Shown: one piece after another, positions 1 through 6,122 of the stretch
Layout of the letters: the number at the start of each line of letters is the position of its first letter
Position numbering within the stretch: position 1 is the first letter of the stretch
Notes under the pieces: generated by a model
The model's database searches: none
Seen by the model: the letters and a program-made list of their open reading frames with translations, nothing else
Told to the model about the DNA's origin: nothing
DNA from: Holosporaceae bacterium
GTDB taxonomy: Bacteria > Pseudomonadota > Alphaproteobacteria > UBA3830
Assembly (NCBI GenBank): GCA_031288435.1
Contig: JAITRK010000014.1
Span: 1 to 6,661, forward strand
Length of the DNA: 6,661 nt
Direction: 5' to 3'
Made by a program: the position numbers and the translations under genes

Positions 1-9
1 TTCATTACC

Positions 10-1605
10 ATGGATATCGCCACAAGCCTAAAAAACAAGACCGGTTCCTGGAGAACGATAAAGCCGGAGTTTGTCCGAAGACTGCCGCCGTGCAACGCAG
101 TTTGTCCGGCCGGAGAGAATATTCAGCAATGGCTTTCGCTAATTCAGGAGGGAAAATTCCAGGAAGCCTGGCGCGAGATGCTAAAAAATAATCCATTCCC
201 AGCAACCATGGGACGTGTCTGCTATCATAATTGTGAAAAGGCGTGTAATCGCGGACAATTTGATGCTGCTGTCAACATAAATTTGCTGGAAAGGTCCATA
301 GGAGATATGGCCATTGCCAACGGCTGGAGGCTGGAGGAACGCGATTGCAATCTTTCAGGAAAAAAAGTTCTGGTAGTTGGCGCTGGTCCAAGCGGACTGA
401 CAGCGGCGTATTTTTTGTGGCAATACGGCCACGATGTTACCATCTACGAAGCACATATAAAACCAGGGGGCATGATGAGATATGGCGTGCCAAGCTATAG
501 GCTCGACAGAACAGTCCTTGACGCCGAAATAAATAGAATTATTGGAGACGGCGTGAAACTTTCCTGCAATAAACGCGTCAATTGCTTGGAGACAGAATCG
601 CAGCGCTTTGACGCCACATATGTTGCCACCGGTGCGAATCGAGCCGTTAAAACTGATGTGGAAATAAAGGGCAGCGTAGTGGTAATGGACGCAATAGATA
701 TGTTTCTCCAGTTGGAAAACGGTAATCTTAGCGTTGGGTTGCAAGGAGCTGACGTCCTGGTGTACGGCGGCGGTAATACGGCTGTGGATGCCGCTCGAAC
801 CGCTCTTCGGCTTGGCGCTAGGAATGTAAAAATTATCTACAGAAGAACGTTAGCCAAGATGAAAGCCCATGACAGCGAAATTCAGGAAGCTCTGAAAGAG
901 GGCGTCGAAATTGTATGCCTGAGAACCATCGGAGCCATTGACGGGAAGAAAGTATTATTGGAAGAGGTAGCCATTGATGAAAGTGGCGACGTCATTCGTA
1001 AAACCGGCACAAATGATATGGTACGTGCGGATATTGTCATTTTTGCCGTTGGGCAGTCCATAGATAACAACCTTTTTTCCAAACTAGATGGCCTGGAGAT
1101 TTCAGAAAAAGGGGCGATTGTTGTAAATGAAAATATGGAAACCAGCATATCTGGAGTATTCGCCGGAGGAGATGTAATCCGCGGCAAGCGAACAGTAACC
1201 GACGCCATAGGTCACGGCAAAAAAGCCGCGCGCCACATAGACGCCTACCTACGAGGAACAAAGATTGCCTCCATGCAAAAGCCAGAAATTGCAAATTTCA
1301 AGAAAATAAATACTGATTATTTTCAAAAAATAGATGGATTAATGGTACCGGAATTTGCTAAAATCTCCTTCGAGGAGAAGAAGATATTTTTCAGTGAAGA
1401 AGAATTGATTCGCGGTGCTTGTCGGTGTTTTTCCTGTGGAAATTGTTTCCACTGTGATAATTGCTACGGCTACTGCCCAGATTGCGCCATTCGGAAGAGC
1501 AAAGACGGTTCCCTGGAAATAAACTACGATTACTGTAAAGGATGCGGAATATGCGCAACAGAATGTCCATGCGGAGCCATAAAGATGATGTCGGAGGACG
1601 TTTAG
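10..1605 (+). CDS. GltD-like NAD(P)/FAD oxidoreductase with N- and C-terminal iron-sulfur domains
   Basis: This is a cytosolic flavoprotein of the glutamate-synthase small-subunit family. Such proteins move electrons between NAD(P)H, FAD and iron-sulfur clusters. What is seen: an N-terminal Fer4_20-type region with Cys28, Cys32, Cys71, Cys75 and Cys79; a dinucleotide fold GAGPSG at 124-129 (FAD); a second one, GGGNTA, at 253-258 (NAD(P)H); an AGGD flavin motif near 386; and a C-terminal bacterial ferredoxin domain with CxxCxxCxxxCP at 479-490 and again at 509-520, which suggests two [4Fe-4S] clusters. GltD itself lacks this C-terminal ferredoxin. Proteins of this shape are known from alphaproteobacteria, and some act as the NAD(P)-linked subunit of a 2-oxoacid:ferredoxin oxidoreductase. 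That role is inference here because no partner gene is visible. No glutamate synthase large subunit is present. The frame is open to base 1 and no Shine-Dalgarno sequence is visible, so the true start may lie upstream of the ATG at 10. It ends 16 bases before mutL. Confidence 0.88.
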   Translation: MDIATSLKNKTGSWRTIKPEFVRRLPPCNAVCPAGENIQQWLSLIQEGKFQEAWREMLKNNPFPATMGRVCYHNCEKACNRGQFDAAVNINLLERSIGDMAIANGWRLEERDCNLSGKKVLVVGAGPSGLTAAYFLWQYGHDVTIYEAHIKPGGMMRYGVPSYRLDRTVLDAEINRIIGDGVKLSCNKRVNCLETESQRFDATYVATGANRAVKTDVEIKGSVVVMDAIDMFLQLENGNLSVGLQGADVLVYGGGNTAVDAARTALRLGARNVKIIYRRTLAKMKAHDSEIQEALKEGVEIVCLRTIGAIDGKKVLLEEVAIDESGDVIRKTGTNDMVRADIVIFAVGQSIDNNLFSKLDGLEISEKGAIVVNENMETSISGVFAGGDVIRGKRTVTDAIGHGKKAARHIDAYLRGTKIASMQKPEIANFKKINTDYFQKIDGLMVPEFAKISFEEKKIFFSEEELIRGACRCFSCGNCFHCDNCYGYCPDCAIRKSKDGSLEINYDYCKGCGICATECPCGAIKMMSEDV

Positions 1606-1621
1606 ACGTCTGGTTCTTGAC

Positions 1622-3421
1622 ATGCCAATAAAACTGCTGCCACAAAACCTAATAAATCAAATCGCGGCCGGTGAAGTGATCGAACGGCCGTCTTCCGTTA
1701 TAAAGGAATTGATGGAGAATTCCATCGACGCTGGAGCTACGGAAATTTCCGTGCGCATTATAGATGCTGGCAAAAGTTTTATGGCTGTCGAAGATAATGG
1801 CTCCGGAATGGATAGGGAGGCGCTGGAGATGTGTCTGATGAGCCATGCAACCTCCAAGCTGGATTCGGAAAATCTCTTTGATATACATACATTTGGATTT
1901 CGCGGCGAGGCATTGCCGTCCATCGCGTCCATATCTCGTCTGTCCGTATCGTCCTCCTGTGGTGGCGACGCCTGGTGCATACAAACGGAAGGCGGCAGCA
2001 GTTTTACAATATCACCGATCAATAGAAAAAAAGGTGCCACGATAGAGGTTAGAGATTTGTTTTTCGCCACGCCGGCTCGACTGAAATTTTTAAAATCCGA
2101 TCCCAGGGAGGCAGATAACTGTCGCGAAACGTTTCAGCGCATGGCGTTGGCGTTTCGAGGAATTTCTTTTCGCTTTAGCGAATCAAATACGGAAAAGTAC
2201 CGCTATGAAGCTACAGACGATCTTCAAAAGCGTGTCGCCGACGTTTTTGGAGAAGCCTCCATGGAGAATCTATTCCGCATAAATGCAGAAAAAGACGGAA
2301 TGAAGCTCTACGGGTTCGTCAGTGTGCCGACTTTCAACAAAATCTCAACCGGCAGCCAATATTTTTTCGTAAACAATCGCTATGTGAAGGATAAAATTTT
2401 TTCACTTGCTCTGAAGTCTGCCTACTCCGGATTAATTCCACCCGGGCGCTATCCGATGGCTGTAATTTTTTTGGAAATGCCGCACAGTGAAGTGGACGTG
2501 AACGCCCATCCGGCAAAAACAGAAATACGCTTTAGAAATTCTGAAAAAGTTAGAAGCTTTATGGTGTCAGAGTTTAAGCAATCTCTTTCGTCTTTTGGTT
2601 CTGTACGGCCAACCAGTGAATTCGCGAGCGATTTTTTTTCAAAAAGAGAGTATGCTTCTGCCGTATATCCATCTTTTGGCGCGACTGCGCTATCTGAAAA
2701 ATTGGAAATTCCGGTTGTGGAAGAGAAAAAAAACTGGCCACGGGAGAATTTCTCGGCAAACGACGAATGGAAAACAGTTTCACGCGAGCCAGATGTTTCG
2801 GCGTCGTTCCTGCCTGCATCTCCGGATGTATCTAGCGATCCAACTGGAAAAATAAATCTGGGAAACGCTTTGTTTCAGTTGGAAAATACCTACATAATAG
2901 CAGAAAACGGCGATCATTTGATTATAGTGGATCAGCATGCAGCCGCCGAACGAATCACTCTGGAAAAATTAAAGCGAAATCTAACTCTAGATTCGCAAAC
3001 TCTGCTGATGCCGGAGGTTTGTCCTCTGACAAAATCACAGGTTGAATTACTACAAAATAACGTAGACTTTCTTCTGAAGTTCGGAATATATTTCGAAAAG
3101 CTCGCCGAAGATATGGTGGTGGTAAATTCACTACCGGCGTTGCTTGGAACCTGTGACGCAAAATTGCTCATGACTGACGTAGCGGACGAACTGTCTGCCT
3201 TTGGCGATATCTATGACGTCGAACGAAAAATAAACGCCATACTCTCCATCGTTTCCTGCCATGGTAGTTTAAGAGCCGGAAAAAAGTTAACCGCCTACGA
3301 AATGAATTGCCTTCTCCGGCAAATGGAAGAGACAGAGAATATTGCGCAATGCTGCCACGGTAGACCTGCCTATGCGGCCATAACAATGGAAAAATTAAAT
3401 AAATTTTTCGAAAGATCTTGA
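1622..3421 (+). CDS. mutL: DNA mismatch repair protein MutL (endonuclease type)
   Basis: MutL couples mismatch recognition by MutS to strand removal. What is seen in 599 residues: a GHKL ATPase domain with NQIAAGEV (12-19), KELMENSIDAGAT (28-40, catalytic Glu29), DNGSG (58-62) and FGFRGEALPSIASIS (91-105); a transducer domain to about 320, including NNRYVKD and VDVNAHPAKTE; a poorly conserved linker at about 325-410; and a C-terminal dimerisation domain. The nuclease motif DQHA(x)2E(x)4E is intact at 437-448. SCHG (545-548) and CCHGRP (577-582) match the other metal-site motifs, although the usual residue before His579 is Pro and here it is Cys. By family knowledge this is the nicking MutL of bacteria that lack MutH. 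The length is normal. The ATG at 1622 gives the canonical MPIxxLP start. No good Shine-Dalgarno sequence precedes it; GGAGG at 1593-1597 is too far away, so translation may be coupled to the gene ending at 1605. Confidence 0.97.
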   Translation: MPIKLLPQNLINQIAAGEVIERPSSVIKELMENSIDAGATEISVRIIDAGKSFMAVEDNGSGMDREALEMCLMSHATSKLDSENLFDIHTFGFRGEALPSIASISRLSVSSSCGGDAWCIQTEGGSSFTISPINRKKGATIEVRDLFFATPARLKFLKSDPREADNCRETFQRMALAFRGISFRFSESNTEKYRYEATDDLQKRVADVFGEASMENLFRINAEKDGMKLYGFVSVPTFNKISTGSQYFFVNNRYVKDKIFSLALKSAYSGLIPPGRYPMAVIFLEMPHSEVDVNAHPAKTEIRFRNSEKVRSFMVSEFKQSLSSFGSVRPTSEFASDFFSKREYASAVYPSFGATALSEKLEIPVVEEKKNWPRENFSANDEWKTVSREPDVSASFLPASPDVSSDPTGKINLGNALFQLENTYIIAENGDHLIIVDQHAAAERITLEKLKRNLTLDSQTLLMPEVCPLTKSQVELLQNNVDFLLKFGIYFEKLAEDMVVVNSLPALLGTCDAKLLMTDVADELSAFGDIYDVERKINAILSIVSCHGSLRAGKKLTAYEMNCLLRQMEETENIAQCCHGRPAYAAITMEKLNKFFERS

Positions 3422-3447
3422 ATAAATTTGCGTGAATAATATATATT

Positions 3448-3463
3448 GGAGAGGAATGGTGAT
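3448..3463 (+). promoter_or_regulatory. Ribosome binding site that decides the EAL gene start
   Basis: The stretch GGAGAGGAATGGTGAT contains GAGG (3451-3454) 12 bases before the ATG at 3467, and GGTGAT (3458-3463), which matches the 3' half of AAGGAGGTGAT, three bases before that ATG. An in-frame TTG at 3446 would sit inside or ahead of this site with no ribosome binding site of its own, and the ATG at 3456 is out of frame. I therefore start the gene at 3467. Spacing is not ideal for either half-site. Confidence 0.55.
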
Positions 3464-3466
3464 GAA

Positions 3467-4231
3467 ATGGATGATAGAATAAGGCTACAGCCACTTGTTA
3501 ATCTCGATGATAATAGCATTTATGGTTACGAGGCGTTGTATACAAAATCGGATTTTTCAGAGTTCCCAAGTGCGGAATATATATTGCGCACAGTTGCTCT
3601 TTGGTGCAATGGCAAGGTGAGTTCCATGCATCATAGATGCTGCCATGACTTCAAATTATTTATAAACATGACAATCGACGACGTGGCGGACGAGAATTTT
3701 TGCAATAATTTCCTCAAGACCTTAGAAAACACCGAATTTGCTGGAGATAGGATTGTTTTGGAACTAAATGAAAATACGAATCCTGAACTTTTACGGCACA
3801 TGAAAAAATCGTTTGGTCTTCTGCGACGGCACAATATTAAAATAGCTTTGGACGATTTCGGGACCAAGTATTCCAGCATGGAATATATGAGCGAATTGCC
3901 TGTGGATATCGTAAAATTGGACAAAAAATTTATACAAAATGCCCCGTGCAATCGCAAGGTTAGATCAATGATGAAATTTTGTTCCGCTCTTTCACACGAT
4001 ATCGGCTGCGACATAGTGGCGGAGGGCATAGAAAATAACGATCATCTGAACTGCGCCAAGGAAGCTCAAATTGACTTTGGACAGGGATTTCTATTTCCTG
4101 CTCCGGCGCCGGCCATTGCGTCAATGAAAAGAAAAAAAATGCCCTTTATAAATATCAGAGATTTTGCGTCCATGAGTTCCATATCCGGAGTAGATACGTT
4201 GACGCCGCAATTCCTGATAGCTGCTCTGTGA
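3467..4231 (+). CDS. Stand-alone EAL-domain cyclic-di-GMP phosphodiesterase
   Basis: EAL proteins hydrolyse the second messenger cyclic-di-GMP to pGpG, which generally favours motility over attachment. What is seen in 254 residues from the ATG at 3467: essentially one EAL domain, with YEAL (Glu22), INM (Asn67), LELNE (Glu99, Glu102), LDDFG (Asp129, Asp130), VKLD (Lys150), AEGIE (Glu186, Glu189) and GQGF (Gln206). All positions known to bind Mg2+ or substrate in active EAL enzymes appear present, so catalysis is expected; that is inference. There is no GGDEF, PAS, receiver or membrane segment, so it is probably soluble. The protein is Cys-rich (eight Cys), with a HHRCCH cluster at 55-60. A tail of about 40 residues follows the core. 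It lies 45 bases after the mutL stop, on the same strand, with no terminator between, so co-transcription is likely. A TTG start at 3446 would add seven residues but is less likely. Confidence 0.92.
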   Translation: MDDRIRLQPLVNLDDNSIYGYEALYTKSDFSEFPSAEYILRTVALWCNGKVSSMHHRCCHDFKLFINMTIDDVADENFCNNFLKTLENTEFAGDRIVLELNENTNPELLRHMKKSFGLLRRHNIKIALDDFGTKYSSMEYMSELPVDIVKLDKKFIQNAPCNRKVRSMMKFCSALSHDIGCDIVAEGIENNDHLNCAKEAQIDFGQGFLFPAPAPAIASMKRKKMPFINIRDFASMSSISGVDTLTPQFLIAAL

Positions 4232-4249
4232 TATACATAACTAGCTTAG

Positions 4250-4284
4250 TGCGCTTGTTATCGATTTTTCACGAGTGAAGCGCA
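4250..4284. terminator. Weak dyad in the convergent gap
   Basis: Two genes end facing each other at 4231 and 4315. The gap contains TGCGCTT (4250-4256) and AAGCGCA (4278-4284), a perfect 7-base inverted repeat with a 21-base loop. An alternative small stem, TTCAC/GTGAA (4268-4279), overlaps it. Neither is followed by a clear T-run on either strand, so a bidirectional terminator is only a guess from position. Confidence 0.25.
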
Positions 4285-4314
4285 ATGAGGATAATATCTG
4301 GAATTAGAATAGAT

Positions 4315-5550
4315 TCAGCGTTTTACATCGGAGGCGGCGTTTTTTACTTTCTGCCGCAGCGTTCGTATTGGTGTGCCAAGCGCTTCAGACGCCTTTATTT
4401 TGTTGCCGCCAAATTTGTCCAAAGCTTCGCGCATAAGTTCTGTTTCTATCTGTTTTAGCGTTTTTTGCTGGCAAAAATGGCCGGAGTTTCCGCTGTCGAC
4501 GGGATCAAAAACAATATCGTCGCAATCGATGTAATTGCCGCGGGATAAAAGCACGCTGCGATGAACTATATTTTCCAGCTCGCGCACGTTGCCGCGCCAT
4601 TTTTGTTCTTCGAGCAATTTTATGGCTTTTTCAGAAAATTTTTTGCTGTTATTCGAATATTTTTTGCAAAAAAATCGAGCCAACGGCGCTATTTCCTTTT
4701 TTCTGTTGGCAAGATTTGGAATTTTCATTGGGATTACATTTAGCCTATAGAATAGATCCTCGCGAAACAAACCGTTTTGCACTGCCTCTTTTAGGTCTCT
4801 ATTGCTGGTAGCAATAATTCGTAGATCTAGCCTTATGGTTGCATTGCTTCCTAGTCTGGAAAATTCCCTTTCTTGCAGGATTCTCAGTATTTTTGCTTGC
4901 AGCGAGAGCGACATTTCGCTGATTTCGTCCAGCAGAATTGTGCCGTGGTCAGCCTCTTCAAATTTTCCCAGGCGGCGCTGAATGGCGTTTGTAAAGGCTC
5001 CTCTTTCGTGTCCAAACAATTCGGATTCCAGCAGCGTATCAGGAATTGCGGCGCAATTTATTGGTATGAAATTTTTGGCGGAACGATTGCTTTTTTCGTG
5101 AATATAGCGCGCAATAACCTCCTTTCCAGTTCCGGTTTCGCCGGTGATTAGTATGGTAGCGTCTGTCGTGGCCAATTGTTCTGCCATTTTCAGTAGATTA
5201 ATTGTGGATTGCTCCGTCGCTATCGGATAATTTATGCAGCGCTGCAGTTCTGCTTCCACTATGTCATATATTTTTTTGATGGATGAAGCGTTGATTACGA
5301 TCTCCTGCGAAAATTTTTTTTGGTAACATGGACTAACTGCCACAGTTACAATGGTGTTTTTGGTAGAGTCATTTAAAACATTGATGGAATCGCTGGCAAT
5401 CACGACAATATCGTCGGCGCCGAGCCGCGTGCTACTGCCGCTTCCTTTGAAGAATGCAGTCTCGCACTCCAGTGATTCCGCAATTCTTACGATTTCAAAC
5501 ATTAGGTTTTCAAGCTTTTCGCCAACGGCAACTATACGCATTATATCCAT
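4315..5550 (-). CDS. flbD: FlbD-like sigma-54-dependent transcriptional activator with GAFTNA loop
   Basis: This is a bacterial enhancer-binding protein that remodels RNA polymerase-sigma-54 by ATP hydrolysis. Order of domains in 411 residues: a receiver-like N-terminus (about 1-110) without a convincing phosphoacceptor set; an AAA+ domain (about 112-345) with Walker A GETGTGKE (137-144), Walker B GTILLDEI (203-210), sensor I IIATSN (245-250), Arg fingers Arg263 and Arg269 in FREDLFYRLN, and sensor II GNVREL (320-325); and a Fis-type HTH (about 365-402) with NKIKASEALGTPIRTLRQK. The overall layout and the phrases GKFEEADHGTILLDEISEM and SILITGE-like Walker region recall Caulobacter FlbD, the flagellar class III/IV regulator, so the symbol is by similarity only. 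The sigma-54 contact loop reads GAFTNA (184-189) rather than GAFTGA. ATG5550 has no Shine-Dalgarno sequence; Met4 (ATG at 5541) is preceded by GGATGGAT and gives the FlbD-style MR start, so it may be the true one. No flagellar gene is in view. Confidence 0.9.
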   Translation of the reverse strand: MDIMRIVAVGEKLENLMFEIVRIAESLECETAFFKGSGSSTRLGADDIVVIASDSINVLNDSTKNTIVTVAVSPCYQKKFSQEIVINASSIKKIYDIVEAELQRCINYPIATEQSTINLLKMAEQLATTDATILITGETGTGKEVIARYIHEKSNRSAKNFIPINCAAIPDTLLESELFGHERGAFTNAIQRRLGKFEEADHGTILLDEISEMSLSLQAKILRILQEREFSRLGSNATIRLDLRIIATSNRDLKEAVQNGLFREDLFYRLNVIPMKIPNLANRKKEIAPLARFFCKKYSNNSKKFSEKAIKLLEEQKWRGNVRELENIVHRSVLLSRGNYIDCDDIVFDPVDSGNSGHFCQQKTLKQIETELMREALDKFGGNKIKASEALGTPIRTLRQKVKNAASDVKR

Positions 5551-5561
5551 CCAAAATACAG

Positions 5562-5586
5562 AATGACGGTAGAAGCTACCATCGTT
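5562..5586 (-). promoter_or_regulatory. Hairpin/dyad in the leader of the FlbD-like gene
   Basis: The plus strand has GGTAG (5568-5572), a 3-base spacer and CTACC (5576-5580), a perfect short palindrome, flanked by AATGA (5562-5566) and TCGTT (5582-5586), which extend the pairing with one mismatch. In the minus-strand mRNA the hairpin ends 11 bases before the ATG at 5550. It could be an operator or a translation-affecting hairpin. The dyad is directly seen; the role is inference. Confidence 0.4.
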
Positions 5587-5696
5587 TAAGTAAACTATGT
5601 GTTAAAACTACGCGCCTAACTCAAATATATTTACGAATGTAGCGAAAATCTCGATTATTTATGACCGAGGTAGAAATTTTAGCTTCATTGATGTTT

Positions 5697-5709
5697 ACAA
5701 TTAAATTGT
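5697..5709. promoter_or_regulatory. Perfect 13-base palindrome ACAATTAAATTGT in the divergent region
   Basis: ACAATT and AATTGT flank a central A. The palindrome overlaps the candidate -35 of the tRNA-Glu promoter, and lies at the expected start site of the candidate minus-strand promoter for the FlbD-like gene. Being AT-rich, it could arise by chance. An operator role is inference. Confidence 0.25.
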
Positions 5710-5735
5710 CATAGCATATCCTGCTGCCGGATAGT
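5706..5735 (+). promoter_or_regulatory. Candidate promoter of tRNA-Glu
   Basis: TTGTCA (5706-5711, one base from TTGACA) and GATAGT (5730-5735, four of six to TATAAT) are 18 bases apart. This predicts a start near 5742, about 20 bases before the tRNA. Position supports it; the -10 match is modest. Confidence 0.35.
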
Positions 5736-5740
5736 TTCAA
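5713..5740 (-). promoter_or_regulatory. Candidate promoter of the FlbD-like gene
   Basis: On the minus strand TTGAAA (5740-5735, five of six) and TATGCT (5718-5713, four of six) are 16 bases apart. A start near 5706 would give a leader of about 155 bases. Weak match; it overlaps the proposed tRNA-Glu promoter on the other strand. Confidence 0.22.
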
Positions 5741-5760
5741 TACGCGACATAGTAGCTCAT

Positions 5761-5836
5761 GTCCCCTTCGTCTAGTGGCCTAGGACATCGCCCTCTCACG
5801 GCGGTAACAGGGATTCGAATTCCCTAGGGGACACCA
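5761..5836 (+). tRNA. tRNA-Glu (anticodon CTC)
   Basis: A 76-base cloverleaf with encoded CCA. The acceptor GTCCCCT (5761-5767) pairs with AGGGGAC (5826-5832), discriminator A, then CCA (5834-5836). The D arm is GTCTAGTGGCCTAGGAC. The anticodon stem TCGCC/GGCGG (one G-U pair) carries loop CTCTCAC (5793-5799), anticodon CTC at 5795-5797. The T arm contains GATTCGAAT. The sequence closely follows the standard bacterial tRNA-Glu, except that position 34 is C instead of the usual T. It would read GAG codons only, so a TTC isoacceptor is expected elsewhere. No clear T-run terminator follows. Confidence 0.97.
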
Positions 5837-5896
5837 TCTGAAATATGAGGGAAAATAGCAGTACGAACAGCCTCCGCAAAGATAAAATCTCAAAAT

Positions 5897-5925
5897 TTGT
5901 CCCCATTCTGCCCCCATTTTATATT
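5897..5925 (+). promoter_or_regulatory. Candidate sigma-70-type promoter in the gene-free region
   Basis: TTGTCC (5897-5902, four of six to TTGACA) and TATATT (5920-5925, five of six to TATAAT) are 17 bases apart, the ideal spacing. A start near 5932 would transcribe rightward into the hairpin block. It coincides with the tandem 11-mer, so one of the two readings may be accidental. Confidence 0.3.
5898..5919 (+). repeat. Tandem 11-base imperfect repeat
   Basis: TGTCCCCATTC (5898-5908) is followed directly by TGCCCCCATTT (5909-5919), with two mismatches. TGTCCCC also occurs at 5760-5766, at the tRNA-Glu 5' end, and its complement GGGGACA at 5827-5833, at the tRNA 3' end. Paired copies of such a motif beside a tRNA resemble arm-type integrase sites, but no integrase is present. 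Confidence 0.5.
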
Positions 5926-5931
5926 TTGTTT

Positions 5932-6122
5932 TAATACGTTTTTGTTTGCGCCGTCCGCATGCGGAATCCGGATCGATTTTTATAATCCGGTCCTGCGGCA
6001 TGCTTTGAGGCATTATTTTTTGCATATTAGCATTGACTTTGTTCGTAGCCATTTCTACGACGCTGTCTATCGGATCGCCACTAGCATAATGCGGAATTAG
6101 TGTTTAGTAGCTTTCTTTTTTA
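5932..6122 (+). ncRNA. Possible structured small RNA (speculative)
   Basis: Downstream of the promoter-like pair lie three stem-loops (5957-6003, 6044-6059 with CGTAG/CTACG, and 6079-6102 with CACTA/TAGTG), then a T-rich stretch CTTTCTTTTTTATT near 6111-6124. ATGCGGAAT occurs twice (5959-5967 and 6089-6097), and TCCGCAT (5954-5960) could pair with ATGCGGA (6089-6095), offering an alternative long-range fold. It lacks the landmarks I know for 6S, SRP, tmRNA or RNase P RNA. The boundaries are estimates and the strand is inferred from the promoter and T-run. Confidence 0.2.
5957..6003. repeat. Long imperfect inverted repeat (bulged hairpin)
   Basis: GCATGC (5957-5962), GGA (5963-5965) and CCGGAT (5968-5973) pair with ATCCGGTCC (5985-5993) and GCATGC (5998-6003). 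That is 15 pairs with a 2-base bulge on one side, a 4-base bulge on the other and an 11-base T-rich loop. It is the most stable-looking structure in the gene-free region. Confidence 0.6.

Noticed and set aside
1657..2070. Long antisense frames inside mutL and other genes (also 355-744 and 3631-4029)
   Set aside because: They lie opposite strongly supported genes with full motif sets and show no domain of their own.
3446..3466. TTG start giving seven extra residues on the EAL protein
   Set aside because: It overlaps the purine-rich ribosome binding region and has none upstream; ATG at 3467 is better.
5715..5732. A -24/-12 sigma-54 promoter on the minus strand ahead of the FlbD-like gene (CCGGCAGCAGGATATGCT)
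   Set aside because: The GG and GC doublets are 13 bases apart instead of 12, and flanking bases do not match.
5780..6052. A 90-residue minus-strand frame spanning the gene-free region
   Set aside because: It runs into the tRNA-Glu gene on the opposite strand, has no ribosome binding site, and its last third is simply antisense tRNA. Its first 50 residues have a plausible composition but no motif I recognise.
5897..6100. A 67-residue plus-strand frame
   Set aside because: No ribosome binding site, odd composition rich in Phe and His, and it covers the tandem repeat and hairpins.
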